Of a stretch of 43,936 nt of DNA, positions 17,644-27,453 are shown piece by piece. The stretch lies in the NCBI GenBank assembly GCA_900547595.1, contig URHE01000008.1, forward strand, positions 1-43,936, read 5' to 3'. The first letter of the stretch is position 1. Each line of letters opens with the position of its first letter. This DNA is from an uncultured Desulfovibrio sp. (GTDB taxonomy: Bacteria > Desulfobacterota > Desulfovibrionia > Desulfovibrionales > Desulfovibrionaceae). The notes under the pieces are model-generated. The model did no database searches. It had not been told where the DNA came from and saw only the letters and a list, made by a program, of their open reading frames with translations. Made by a program: the position numbers and the translations under genes.

Positions 17644-17823
17644 ATGAATATCCAACTGCTGCTGGTCATTCTGTGCGTGGTGGTGGCCGCGCTGTTCATC
17701 GGGCGCCGTTTTGCGCGCGCCCTGCGAAGCCGTGGCTGCGCGGGCTGCGGCAAGACCAACTGCTGCGACCCGGCCAGTTGCCCGGAACAGAAAACGCCGG
17801 AGGAGCTGCGTCCCCGGCGTTAG
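17644..17823 (+). CDS. FeoB-associated Cys-rich membrane peptide-like protein
   Basis: A 59-residue protein with one N-terminal membrane helix (residues 3-20, ending in GRRFARALRSR) and a short Cys-rich tail with cysteines at 32, 35, 40, 41 and 46. This matches the FeoB-associated Cys-rich membrane protein family, small partners of ferrous-iron uptake. No feoA or feoB lies in the window, so the gene stands alone behind a Fur-box-like site. AAGGA lies 6-7 bases before ATG 17644; a longer frame from 17581 lacks a ribosome site. The cysteines could bind iron or an Fe-S cluster; the role is inferred. Confidence 0.72.
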   Translation: MNIQLLLVILCVVVAALFIGRRFARALRSRGCAGCGKTNCCDPASCPEQKTPEELRPRR

Positions 17824-17844
17824 CGCCGCCTGCATCCTCCGGCG
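17795..17844 (+). repeat. Inverted repeat across the 3' end of the Cys-rich gene
   Basis: CGCCGGAGGA (17795-17804) pairs perfectly with TCCTCCGGCG (17835-17844), and the inner GGCG-TTA-GCGCC can pair as well. It spans the stop codon and lies between convergent genes. No T-run follows, so it may stabilise the mRNA end or act as a weak bidirectional terminator. Confidence 0.4.
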
Positions 17845-17873
17845 CGAGTATGCAATTTCATTGCGAAAATGCT

Positions 17874-18179
17874 TTAATCCACCGCGTAGTCCAGCGCCTG
17901 GCGCGAGGCGCAGACGGCCTTGACCCTGGCCGCGAACTCCAGATGCGTCGGATGCTCGGCATAGGCCCTGAGTCCGGCCATGTCATCATGCGAGGACTGG
18001 AGCACCACCTGGGCCGCCACCGTGCTGCTGGGCTGGATGCGGCACGAAACCTCCACCGAGCGCACGGTGGGCAGCCCGTGCAGCATGGCCGAGGCGTCGA
18101 CCAGACGTTGCGCGTTTTCCGCGGCGCTGCGGCCTTCGGCTTCTTCCTTGAGCGTCCACCAGACAATGTGCCGGATCAT
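17874..18179 (-). CDS. Dabb (stress-responsive A/B barrel) domain protein
   Basis: A 101-residue single-domain protein with the typical Dabb opening MIRHIVWWTLK, the middle VRSVEVSCRI, and the conserved HPTHLEF near residue 78. Family members form dimeric ferredoxin-like barrels; some are enzymes, most have no known reaction. ATG 18179 is chosen over 18185 because GGGAG is 7 bases before it but only 1 base before the other. It lies 59 bases downstream of typA on the same strand and may be read from the typA promoter. Confidence 0.82.
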   Translation of the reverse strand: MIRHIVWWTLKEEAEGRSAAENAQRLVDASAMLHGLPTVRSVEVSCRIQPSSTVAAQVVLQSSHDDMAGLRAYAEHPTHLEFAARVKAVCASRQALDYAVD

Positions 18180-18238
18180 GGGCATTCTCCCTGGGTTGTG
18201 CCGCCGTGGCGGCGGTGTTCGGGTCCAGTCGGGGAGGG

Positions 18239-20074
<1,836 letters not shown>

Positions 20075-20147
20075 GGGAAGTCCCGGAAAAAGGAAGGGAA
20101 GAGCGCCGCGCCCGATGCCCCGGCGCGGACAGTGTTGGACCGCGTTT

Positions 20148-20176
20148 TTTCTAGCCGCGCCCTTGGCCGAAGTCAA
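20148..20176 (-). promoter_or_regulatory. Sigma70-like promoter for typA
   Basis: On the minus strand TTGACT and TAGAAA are spaced by 17 bases, about 75 bases upstream of the typA start. Both hexamers match the consensus at four to five positions. Confidence 0.5.
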
Positions 20177-20246
20177 CAGCGGACGCCCCGCGCGGCCACG
20201 ATGCCCCGTCAGGGCGGTCCCTGCGGCGCGCCCCGCCGCGGTCCGC

Positions 20247-20275
20247 TTGCCTGCGGCTCCGCCATGCCGTATGGT
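20247..20275 (+). promoter_or_regulatory. Sigma70-like promoter for the kdnB operon
   Basis: TTGCCT and TATGGT spaced by 17 bases, ending 47 bases before the kdnB start. It is divergent from the typA promoter and would drive the kdnB-spsF unit. Confidence 0.42.
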
Positions 20276-20322
20276 CGGTCAACAACCACGGGCGCCCCGC
20301 GCCCGGAACAGTGAGGTTTGCC

Positions 20323-21405
20323 ATGTACCGCAATGCCAAGAATGTGGGCTACTATATGATCGGCGACGGCGCCCTGGCCCAGCTTCAGGACATTCTCGCC
20401 CCGCGCCGCGAGGCCATGCCGGATGCCCCGGCGGTCTTTTTCCTCGATCACTATTTTGACAACAGCAACCTGCGCGAACAGCTGCCCATTCAGGAATGGG
20501 ACATGGTGGTCTCCGTGGACACCACCGAGGAACCCACCACCGACAGCGTGGATGGCTATACAGCGGAGGTGAAAGCCTTTCTCAATGGCCGCGCGCCCTG
20601 CGCCCTGCTGGCCTTCGGCGGCGGCTCCACGCTGGACACCTGCAAGTGCGTGGGCAATCTGCTCACCAATCCGGGCGTGGCGGCGGACTATCAGGGCTGG
20701 GAGCTGGTGAAAAATCCCGCCCCCTACAAGGTGGCCGTGCCCACGCTTTCCGGGACCGGCTCCGAGACCTCGCGCACGGGCATCATCTGCAACGAGGCGA
20801 AAAATCTCAAACTGGGCATGAACAGCGACTACACCATGTTCGATCAGGTGCTGCTCGACCCGCGCCTCACGGCCACCGTGCCGCGCAACCAGTATTTCTA
20901 CACCGGCATCGACACCTTCATGCACTGCTTCGAGAGTCTGGACGGCGCCTACCGCAACACCGTGGTGGACTCGCTCTCGGAAAAGGCCATCGACATCTGC
21001 AAGCGCGTGTTCCTTGACGATGACATGATGAGCGACCACAACCGCGAGCTGCTCATGATCGCCTCCTTCATGGGCGGCATGGCCGCCGGTTTCGTGGGCG
21101 TGGTGCATCCGCTCTCGGCCGGCCTGAGCATGGTCCTGCACATGCACCACGGCATCGCCAACTGCTATGCGCTCTCGGTGCTGGAAGACATCTATCCCGA
21201 ACCGTACAGGGTATTCCGGGAAATGATGGCCAGGCAGAAGATCGACCTGCCCGCCGGCATCTGCAAAAATCTCACGGACGCCCAGTACGATGCGCTCTAT
21301 GAGGCGAGCATCGTCCACGAAAAACCGCTGGTCAACAAGCTTGGCCCCAAGTATCGAGAAATACTGACAAAGGAAAACGTCATCGACCGTTTCAAGCGCA
21401 TGTAG
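20323..21405 (+). CDS. kdnB: Kdo 8-oxidase, iron-containing alcohol dehydrogenase (KdnB-like)
   Basis: A 360-residue group III alcohol dehydrogenase. In Shewanella, KdnB oxidises the C8 hydroxyl of 3-deoxy-D-manno-octulosonate to an aldehyde, the first step to 8-amino-Kdo. Seen: NAD-binding FGGGSTLDTCKCVGN, TLSGTGSETSRTG, and metal ligands in GIDTFMHCFE and HPLSAGLSMVLHMHHG. The N-terminus (MYRNAKNVGYYMIGDGAL) follows KdnB. GAGG lies 6 bases before ATG 20323. A kdnA homologue two genes downstream strongly supports the call over other Fe-alcohol dehydrogenases. First gene of the operon. Confidence 0.85.
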   Translation: MYRNAKNVGYYMIGDGALAQLQDILAPRREAMPDAPAVFFLDHYFDNSNLREQLPIQEWDMVVSVDTTEEPTTDSVDGYTAEVKAFLNGRAPCALLAFGGGSTLDTCKCVGNLLTNPGVAADYQGWELVKNPAPYKVAVPTLSGTGSETSRTGIICNEAKNLKLGMNSDYTMFDQVLLDPRLTATVPRNQYFYTGIDTFMHCFESLDGAYRNTVVDSLSEKAIDICKRVFLDDDMMSDHNRELLMIASFMGGMAAGFVGVVHPLSAGLSMVLHMHHGIANCYALSVLEDIYPEPYRVFREMMARQKIDLPAGICKNLTDAQYDALYEASIVHEKPLVNKLGPKYREILTKENVIDRFKRM

Positions 21406-21407
21406 GG

Positions 21408-21476
21408 GGCGGTCGCGGAAGGCGTTCCCTTTCCGACCGCCGCGGAGGAGAAGCCCGGGGGCGGGTGTCCCCGGGC
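21408..21476 (+). repeat. Two hairpins between kdnB and the wcbI-like gene
   Basis: GGCGGTC/GACCGCC (21408-21414 with 21435-21441) and GCCCGGGG/CCCCGGGC (21453-21460 with 21469-21476) are consecutive stem-loops in the 133-base gap. Neither is followed by a T-run, so they may stabilise or process the message rather than end it. Confidence 0.4.
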
Positions 21477-21538
21477 ACGCGCGTCGCATGTGCACGGCGG
21501 GAGCGGGAAGGGCCGCGCCGAACAGGGACGGAAGAACC

Positions 21539-22561
21539 ATGCCCACCCTCATGCTCCTCGGCAATTGCGTGGCCCAGCGGCTGGAACGGCTCGTGGAGGC
21601 GTGCGTCACGGCCCGGGAGGAGGGCGGCGCGGGGCGCGGCTGGCGCGTGCTCCGGGCCGTGCCTGTCCATCAGCTGGCCACGGGACCGGCCCCGGGCGAG
21701 GCCCTGGCGGCGCAGGCGGCGCGGGCCCTGGGCTGCGACCTTGTCTTCAGCCAGCCGCTCTTCCAGTACGGTCCGTGCAATACGGAGGAGCTGCGCGCGC
21801 GGCTCGGGGACAGGCTGCGGCTCTTCGCCGCGCCCAATTTCGAGGCATATTTCCCCGATGTGCTGAATATTGGCGCGCCGCGTGAACCGGCGCGCTGTAC
21901 GCCGCCCTTCGACTGGCACAGCCGCGTCATCGTCCAGTGCCGGGCGGCCGGCATCCCCCCTGAAGAGGTCGGCGCCGTCTACCTGACGCATCCGTGCTTT
22001 CGGGAAACGACCGTGGCCGCCGCCCTGGAACGGACCTGGCGCATCTATGAGCGCCGCGAACAGGGGCTGGACATCGGCACACTGGCCGTGGCGCGGCGCT
22101 GGTACCGGCGCGAGCCGCTCTTCCACACCTGGAATCACCCCGCGGAACGGCTCATGGCCGTTCTTCTTGACGGCATCCTGGCGCAGCTCGGCATGGCCGC
22201 GGCTGCCCGCGGGGCATGCTTGCGCCGCGTGGGCTGGAACGGCGGCCCCCTTGACGCCGGGGACGAAGCGGGCGAGAGGAAGGAATACGTCGCGCCCGTT
22301 TCCGCTGTCCCCGCTTCCGGCGAGGGGACAGGGGATGACGGCGCCGCGCCGTCGTGGAGCTTCGGGTTCAACAGCTGGCCCATCATCACGCGGCATCACC
22401 GCCTGTTCGGCTTTCCGGGGCGGGAGTGGTTCCGCGTGGCCGGGAAGCGGGTGGACATCGCCACCATGGCCCTGGCCTGGTATGCCTGGTATGACCTGCA
22501 TCCGCGCACCTTTGCGGCGGCGCTGGACGCCGCGCGCGCCCGGCCGGAAGAGGGACGGTGA
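21539..22561 (+). CDS. WcbI-like polysaccharide acyltransferase
   Basis: A 340-residue protein that opens MPTLMLLGNCVAQRLERLVE, the GNC motif near residue 8-10 typical of the WcbI family of putative capsule acetyltransferases, and later has YLTHPCFRET and TWNHPAERL. WcbI proteins are proposed to O-acylate capsule heptose, using acyl-CoA. Here the gene sits between the Kdo oxidase and the transaminase genes, so the acceptor may be the amino-octulosonate or its glycan. A middle segment near residues 245-265 (Asp/Gly/Glu-rich, with GEGTGDDGAAPS) looks like a loop. Start 21539 fits the family N-terminus; the ribosome site is modest. The reaction is inferred. Confidence 0.68.
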   Translation: MPTLMLLGNCVAQRLERLVEACVTAREEGGAGRGWRVLRAVPVHQLATGPAPGEALAAQAARALGCDLVFSQPLFQYGPCNTEELRARLGDRLRLFAAPNFEAYFPDVLNIGAPREPARCTPPFDWHSRVIVQCRAAGIPPEEVGAVYLTHPCFRETTVAAALERTWRIYERREQGLDIGTLAVARRWYRREPLFHTWNHPAERLMAVLLDGILAQLGMAAAARGACLRRVGWNGGPLDAGDEAGERKEYVAPVSAVPASGEGTGDDGAAPSWSFGFNSWPIITRHHRLFGFPGREWFRVAGKRVDIATMALAWYAWYDLHPRTFAAALDAARARPEEGR

Positions 22562-22600
22562 GCGTCCCGCCCGCAACCGCGCCAAGAACGGAGAATTTTC

Positions 22601-23788
22601 ATGGAGATGAAAATCAATTTCAGCGGCCGCGCCATCCGGTATACGGAAGACGAGATCGCGGCTGTCGTTGAAGCCATGCGCACCGCCGACCCCCTCACCC
22701 AGGGGCGCTACATGCGCGAGTTTGAAAGCGCCTTTGCCCGGTATCAGGGCGTTGCCGAGGGGTCCTGCTTCACCACCATGAACGGCTGCGCGGCCCTGGA
22801 AATGTCCGCCCAGCTCTGCCGGTTCAGGCCCGGCGACGAACTGGTCATCCCCTCGCACACCTTCACGGCCTCGGCCTATCCCTACCTCAAGAAGGGCGCC
22901 ACCCCAGTCTGGGCGGATATCGACCCGCTCACCCGGGTGGTCACGGCAAAAAGCATCGAAAAGGCGCTCACCCCGCGCACCAGAGCCGTGGTGGTGGTGC
23001 ACCTCTACGGCTATGTGGCGGACATGCCGGAGATCGCGGCCCTCTGCCGGGAGCGCGGCATCCTCTGCATCGAGGACGCGGCCCAGGCCATCGGCGCGGA
23101 AGTGGCGGGGCGCAAGGCCGGAAGCTTTGGCGACATGGCCATTTTCTCCTTCCATTCGCACAAGAACCTCACCACCCTGGGCGAGGGCGGCATGCTCTAT
23201 GTGGCGGACCCGCAAGCGGCGGCGATCATCCCGGCCCTGCGCCACAACGGGCACTGCGCCTATGCCTTCGAGCGGCCCGACTACTGGAAGCCGGCCATGG
23301 GCAATGTGGACATCCCCCGGCTGGGCGACGACCTGCTCATGCCCTCCAACTATTGCCTGGGCGAGGTGGAATGCGCCCTGGGCCTCAAGCTGCTGGAGCG
23401 CATCGACACCATCAACGACGAAAAACGCGCCCGCGCCCTGCGCTTCATCGACGGCCTGGCCGATTTTCCGCAACTCCAGTTCCACCGCGTGGAAAGCCGC
23501 CGCCACAACTACCACCTGCTCGTGGCGCGCATGACCGCGGGCACGGAGGCGCGCGACCGCTTCATCCGCGCCATGCACGACGAGAAGGGCGTCAAGTGCG
23601 TGGTCCAGTACATCCCGCTGGACCGCTACGACTTCTACCGCCGTCTGGGCTTCGGCACGGCCCGTTGCCCCGAGGCGGACGCCTTTTTCGACACCATGGT
23701 CTCCTTCCCCTTCCAGCACTGGATGAGCGACGCGGAGCTGGACTATATGCTCGCCTCGGCCCGGGACGTGCTCGCGGCCATGGACTGA
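22601..23788 (+). CDS. kdnA: 8-amino-3,8-dideoxy-Kdo transaminase (KdnA-like)
   Basis: A 395-residue DegT/DnrJ/EryC1-type PLP aminotransferase. The PLP lysine is K188 in SFHSHKNLTTLGEGG; the cofactor region also shows EDAAQAIGA and TMNGCAALEM. In the Shewanella pathway KdnA transaminates the 8-aldehyde made by KdnB to 8-amino-Kdo with glutamate as donor. The N-terminus (MKINFSGRAIRYTEDEI) follows KdnA rather than the general ArnB or WecE pattern, and KdnB is encoded in the same operon. GGAG lies 7 bases before ATG 22601. It acts in the cytoplasm. Confidence 0.87.
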   Translation: MEMKINFSGRAIRYTEDEIAAVVEAMRTADPLTQGRYMREFESAFARYQGVAEGSCFTTMNGCAALEMSAQLCRFRPGDELVIPSHTFTASAYPYLKKGATPVWADIDPLTRVVTAKSIEKALTPRTRAVVVVHLYGYVADMPEIAALCRERGILCIEDAAQAIGAEVAGRKAGSFGDMAIFSFHSHKNLTTLGEGGMLYVADPQAAAIIPALRHNGHCAYAFERPDYWKPAMGNVDIPRLGDDLLMPSNYCLGEVECALGLKLLERIDTINDEKRARALRFIDGLADFPQLQFHRVESRRHNYHLLVARMTAGTEARDRFIRAMHDEKGVKCVVQYIPLDRYDFYRRLGFGTARCPEADAFFDTMVSFPFQHWMSDAELDYMLASARDVLAAMD

Positions 23789-23812
23789 ACCGGCCGCGCC
23801 CGTGTGAACGGC

Positions 23813-25453
23813 ATGAAAGAACGCTGCATCGTCATCCCGGCCATCAAGAAGAACGCGGTCATCCCGGACCAGCTCGTCAAGCGGCTGGCGGGCGTCACGC
23901 TCATGGAGCGCGCCCTGAACACCGCGCGGGCCTGCGCGCCCGGCGAGGACATCGTGGTCCTCACCGACAGTCAGGAAATCTCGCTCATCTGCGAACGCGC
24001 GGGCGTGCGCCACTCCTGGAACCGGGAGCTGCGCTTCACCAGCCTTGATATTGTTGGCGAAATGCGCGGGCTGCTGGAAAGCCTCAGCCGGGAGTACGAG
24101 CACTGCCTCATCCTGCGCGCCTCCTGCCCGCTCCTCACCTGGGTGGACATGGAGGACGCCTGGCGCCGCTACCGCGAGAGCGGGGCCGACAGTCTGGTGA
24201 CGGTGCGCAGCGTGCGCCAGCGCATCTGGCGCGCGCGGGGCGACAGCATGGAGAGCCTGCTGGAAGGCGCGGGCGGCGATGACGGCGAACGCAGCTACCT
24301 GGTGGAGAGCCGCGCGCTCATCATCCTGCGCCTTTCCCTCCTGCGCGGGGAAGCAGGGGCCGGGCGCGGGCCCTGGCGCGTCATCCCCTATTTTCTCGAC
24401 GAGCGGGCCATCGAGATTCAGAACTATCAGGACTGGTGGATCTGCGAGCGCCTGCTGGAGCGGCGGCATGTGGTCTTTGTGGTGGCGGGCTATCCGGCCA
24501 TCGGCATGGGCCATATTTTCCGCGCCCTCATGCTGGCCCACGAGATCACGAGCCACAAGATCACCTTTGTCTGCACGCGCGAGAGCGAACTGGCCGTGGA
24601 AAGCGTGGCCCGCAAGGACTACCGCGTGGTGCGCCAGGGCGAGGAAGAACTGGCCGACACGGTGCTGGCCCTGCGCCCGGACCTGGTGGTCAACGACATT
24701 CTGGATACCGGGGCGGCCTACATGGAGCACCTGCGCGCGGGCGGCGTCCGCTGCGTGAACTTTGAGGACCAGGGCCCGGGCGCGCCCCTGGCCGATCTGG
24801 TCATCAACGCCCTTTACGAGCGCAGCGCCTCCACGGACCGCCTGCGCTGCGGGCCGGAGTATTTCTGCCTGCGCGACGAATTTCTCAACGCGCGGCGCAA
24901 TCCGCTCCGTCCCCAGGCGCGCACGGTGCTCGTCACCTTTGGCGGCACGGACCACAGCGACGCCACGCGCCGCGTGCTGGACATCATCGAGCCCATCTGC
25001 CGCGCCTTCGGCATTGCCATCCGCGTGGTGGCCGGGCCCGGCTACGCGCACAAGGAGAGCACCGAGGCCCGCGTGCGCGAGCTCGGCAATCCGCTGCTGG
25101 AGTTCACCTGGGCCACCAATGTCATGAGCCGGATGATGGAGGGCGCGGACCTTGCCATCTGCTCTGCCGGGCGCACGGTCTACGAGCTGGCCCACATGCG
25201 CGTGCCGGGCATGGTGCTGGCCCACCATGAGCGCGAGGCCAGGCATACTTTCGCCCGGCCGCGCAACGGCTTTGCCTTTGTGGGCATCCTGAACCGGGTG
25301 GACGACACGCGCATCCGCAATGTCTTTCTGGCCCTGCTCAAGCAGGAGCGCCGCGCCCGCTACTGGGCGCGGCAGGACCGTCTGGATTTCACGGCCAACA
25401 AGGCGCGCGTGGTGGGGCTGATGGAAGACCTGCTGGAAAAGGAGGACGCATGA
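23813..25453 (+). CDS. Fusion of cytidylyltransferase-like and PseG/SpsG-like domains
   Basis: A 546-residue two-domain protein. Residues 1-215 resemble NeuA/KdsB-type CMP-sugar synthetases, but the usual catalytic loop IPARGGSKRIP is changed to IPAIKKNAVIP, so activity is uncertain. Residues from 219 resemble PseG/SpsG: GYPAIGMGHIFRALMLAHEI with His234 at the catalytic position, VNDILDTG, VTFGGTDHSDATRRVL and SAGRTVYELAHMRVPG. PseG hydrolyses UDP-sugars; SpsG is thought to be a transferase. The operon lacks a NeuB/PseI synthase, so classic pseudaminic acid is unlikely. The next gene overlaps by 4 bases. ATG 23813 is chosen over GTG 23804; neither has a strong ribosome site. Confidence 0.75.
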   Translation: MKERCIVIPAIKKNAVIPDQLVKRLAGVTLMERALNTARACAPGEDIVVLTDSQEISLICERAGVRHSWNRELRFTSLDIVGEMRGLLESLSREYEHCLILRASCPLLTWVDMEDAWRRYRESGADSLVTVRSVRQRIWRARGDSMESLLEGAGGDDGERSYLVESRALIILRLSLLRGEAGAGRGPWRVIPYFLDERAIEIQNYQDWWICERLLERRHVVFVVAGYPAIGMGHIFRALMLAHEITSHKITFVCTRESELAVESVARKDYRVVRQGEEELADTVLALRPDLVVNDILDTGAAYMEHLRAGGVRCVNFEDQGPGAPLADLVINALYERSASTDRLRCGPEYFCLRDEFLNARRNPLRPQARTVLVTFGGTDHSDATRRVLDIIEPICRAFGIAIRVVAGPGYAHKESTEARVRELGNPLLEFTWATNVMSRMMEGADLAICSAGRTVYELAHMRVPGMVLAHHEREARHTFARPRNGFAFVGILNRVDDTRIRNVFLALLKQERRARYWARQDRLDFTANKARVVGLMEDLLEKEDA

Positions 25454-26181
25454 GCGCTTCGGCAACGGGCGGGGGCCGCTCCGGCGGCAAGGTGGTGGCC
25501 ATTGTCCAGGCCCGGCTCGGCTCCAGCCGTCTGCCCCTCAAGTCGCTGCTTTCGCTGCGCGGCACGCCCATCATCGACTGGGTGACCCGGCGCCTTTCCG
25601 CGGCGCGGCGGCTGGACGGCATCCTTGTGGCCGTGCCGGATACGGAATTGGACCGGGTCCTGCTCGAGCATCTGGAGCGCCGGGGCGTGCCGGCCATGGC
25701 CGGGCCGGAGCAGGATGTGCTGCGCCGTTTCCGTCTGGCCGCCAGGGCGGCGGACGCCGGGCTCGTGGTGCGCGTCTGCGCCGACAACCCGTGCATCTGG
25801 GGCGAGGCCGTGGACCGGCTGGTGGACTTTTACCGCAACAACGCCTGCGACTACGCCTACAACCATATCCCGCGCAACAACCTCTGGCCTGACGGCCTCG
25901 GCGCCGAGATACTCTCGCGCGAACTGCTCGAGGAACTGGACGACCGGGCGCGGCTGCCCGCCCAGCGGGAGCACTGCCTCAACCATATCTGGGACAACGC
26001 CGCCCGCTACCGCATCGCCACCTTCGACCCCGAGGAACCGTGGCTGCGCCGGCCGGAGCTCAGGCTGGATGTGGACAGCCCCGACGACTTCCGGCGCCTG
26101 GCCCTTCTGCCCCTCGCGCCGGACATGGACGCCCGCGCGCTGGTGGATGCCTGCGACAGCGCGGCGCGCCGCGGCGCCTGA
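25450..26181 (+). CDS. SpsF-like cytidylyltransferase
   Basis: A 243-residue GT-A-fold nucleotidyltransferase of the SpsF family. It has AIVQARLGSSRLPLKSL near residues 17-33 for nucleotide binding, RVCADNPCIWGEAVDRL, and RLDVDSPDDFRRL near the C-terminus. SpsF and SpsG homologues occur together in spore-coat and glycan loci. Here it may activate the KdnA product as a CMP-sugar, while the fused domain upstream serves a second step. GGAGG lies 4 bases before ATG 25450, and ATGA couples it to the upstream gene. It is the last gene of the kdnB operon. Confidence 0.78.
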   Translation: MSASATGGGRSGGKVVAIVQARLGSSRLPLKSLLSLRGTPIIDWVTRRLSAARRLDGILVAVPDTELDRVLLEHLERRGVPAMAGPEQDVLRRFRLAARAADAGLVVRVCADNPCIWGEAVDRLVDFYRNNACDYAYNHIPRNNLWPDGLGAEILSRELLEELDDRARLPAQREHCLNHIWDNAARYRIATFDPEEPWLRRPELRLDVDSPDDFRRLALLPLAPDMDARALVDACDSAARRGA

Positions 26182-26234
26182 GGCCGTTTTCCGCAATTCC
26201 GCAGCGCAACGCGGCAACACGCCCGCAAGCGAAC

Positions 26235-26262
26235 GCCCCGTCCCCGGAACACGGGACGGGGC
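26235..26262. terminator. Hairpin between convergent spsF-like and GDPD genes
   Basis: GCCCCGTCCC (26235-26244) and GGGACGGGGC (26253-26262) form a perfect 10-base stem around 8 bases. It separates convergent genes, but no T-run follows on either strand, so termination activity is uncertain. Confidence 0.4.
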
Positions 26263-26295
26263 GCAGCCATGTCTGGAAGCGGGAGAAAAACAGCC

Positions 26296-27453
26296 TCAGC
26301 GCAGGCCCTCGGCCTTGAGATATTCCACCACATCACCGGGGAAGTCCGAGAACAGGCCGTCCAGCCGGATTTCCTTGAAGGCCGCATCCAGGGCCTCGCG
26401 CGAATCCTTGAAGCCCTTGAAGGGCGCGTCGCGCCGGTGCGTCCAGGAATGCACCTTCATGCCGTTCTTGCGCGCGAGGTCGGCCAGCCCGCTGACGGCG
26501 TAGCCCTTGCCGTCGGCCGTGGGCACCGCCAGGTGCGAGAACCAGGGCGCATAGATGGTGGCATATTTGGAAACCTCGGCCACGCCCGAGGGCGTGAGCA
26601 GCCATTCGTGCACGGCCTTGTCGTCCGTGAGGTGCTGGCCGCCCCGGAGCACGAGCATGGCGAGCTCGCCCTTCCAGCCCTTTTCACGCGCGGCCTTGAC
26701 CGCGTCATAATCGAATATCTGGAGGATGGATTTGGCCTCCGGGCTGTTGTAGCCGTAGCGGTCGAGCATTTTGATGACCGCGCCCGTGATGTCCTTGCCC
26801 TCGCGGGCGTAGAACGCGGGTTCCTTCACTTCCACATAGACGCCCACATTGCCGCCCGTGGACTTGTTCAGGCCCTGGATGAGCCGGAGCTCCTCCTCAA
26901 GGGTGGGAATCTGGAAGCCGATGCCGGAATCGCCGGGGAAGCGGCCCGCAAAGACCGGCTTGCCCGTTTTGGGGTTGAAGCGTTCCGTGACCGTGAGGCT
27001 GCGCAATTCCGGAAAGGTGAAGTCCACCGCGTAGAAGCTGCCGTCCTCGCGGGCGCGTTCCGGGAATTTTTTCGCCACGTCCGTGGTGGTGTCGAGCACC
27101 GGATCGTGCATGATCATGAGCACATCGTCCTTGCTCATGATGACATCCTGCTCGATATAGTCCGGCCCCAGGGCGTAGGCCATGGCCTTGGCCGGCAGGG
27201 TGTGCTCCGGCAGGAAGCCGCTGGCCCCCCGGTGCGCGGCCACGGCGGGGCGGTAGGCGGGTTTTTGCGCGTTCTGCTGCGCCGCCCCGATGGCGGCCTG
27301 GATCTTGACAAGGTCGGGCGCGGCCCTGCCGCCCGCATCCGCCGGGGCGTTCCCGCCGTCCGCCGCGAGGGCCGGGCAGCAGAAGAGGCCAAGGCAGAGA
27401 AGCGACTGGAAGCAGATCCGCCGCGCCAGCGGCAACACTCGTGGCATGGGCAT
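26296..27453 (-). CDS. glpQ: Periplasmic glycerophosphodiester phosphodiesterase
   Basis: A 385-residue GDPD enzyme that cleaves glycerophosphodiesters to glycerol-3-phosphate and an alcohol. The N-terminus is a signal peptide (basic start, hydrophobic core SLLCLGLFC, then PALAADG), so it acts in the periplasm. Catalytic motifs: AAHRGASGFLPEHT, then IEQDVIMSKDD and MIMHDPVLD. A Gly/Ala-rich region follows the signal sequence. GGGAGG lies 6 bases before ATG 27453. The C-terminal KVHSWTH and GLFSDFPGD match GlpQ. No glpT neighbour is seen. Confidence 0.9.
   Translation of the reverse strand: MPMPRVLPLARRICFQSLLCLGLFCCPALAADGGNAPADAGGRAAPDLVKIQAAIGAAQQNAQKPAYRPAVAAHRGASGFLPEHTLPAKAMAYALGPDYIEQDVIMSKDDVLMIMHDPVLDTTTDVAKKFPERAREDGSFYAVDFTFPELRSLTVTERFNPKTGKPVFAGRFPGDSGIGFQIPTLEEELRLIQGLNKSTGGNVGVYVEVKEPAFYAREGKDITGAVIKMLDRYGYNSPEAKSILQIFDYDAVKAAREKGWKGELAMLVLRGGQHLTDDKAVHEWLLTPSGVAEVSKYATIYAPWFSHLAVPTADGKGYAVSGLADLARKNGMKVHSWTHRRDAPFKGFKDSREALDAAFKEIRLDGLFSDFPGDVVEYLKAEGLR

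Noticed and set aside
21392..25465. A very long minus-strand open frame opposite the kdnB operon, and similar long antisense frames opposite typA and the S41/carboxypeptidase region
   Set aside because: They read as low-complexity His/Ala/Arg/Gly-rich shadows caused by high GC, while the opposite strand encodes clear families.
20323..26181. Classic pseudaminic or sialic acid pathway
   Set aside because: No NeuB/PseI synthase, PseB dehydratase or PseC is seen, and the two defining enzymes match the 8-amino-Kdo route.
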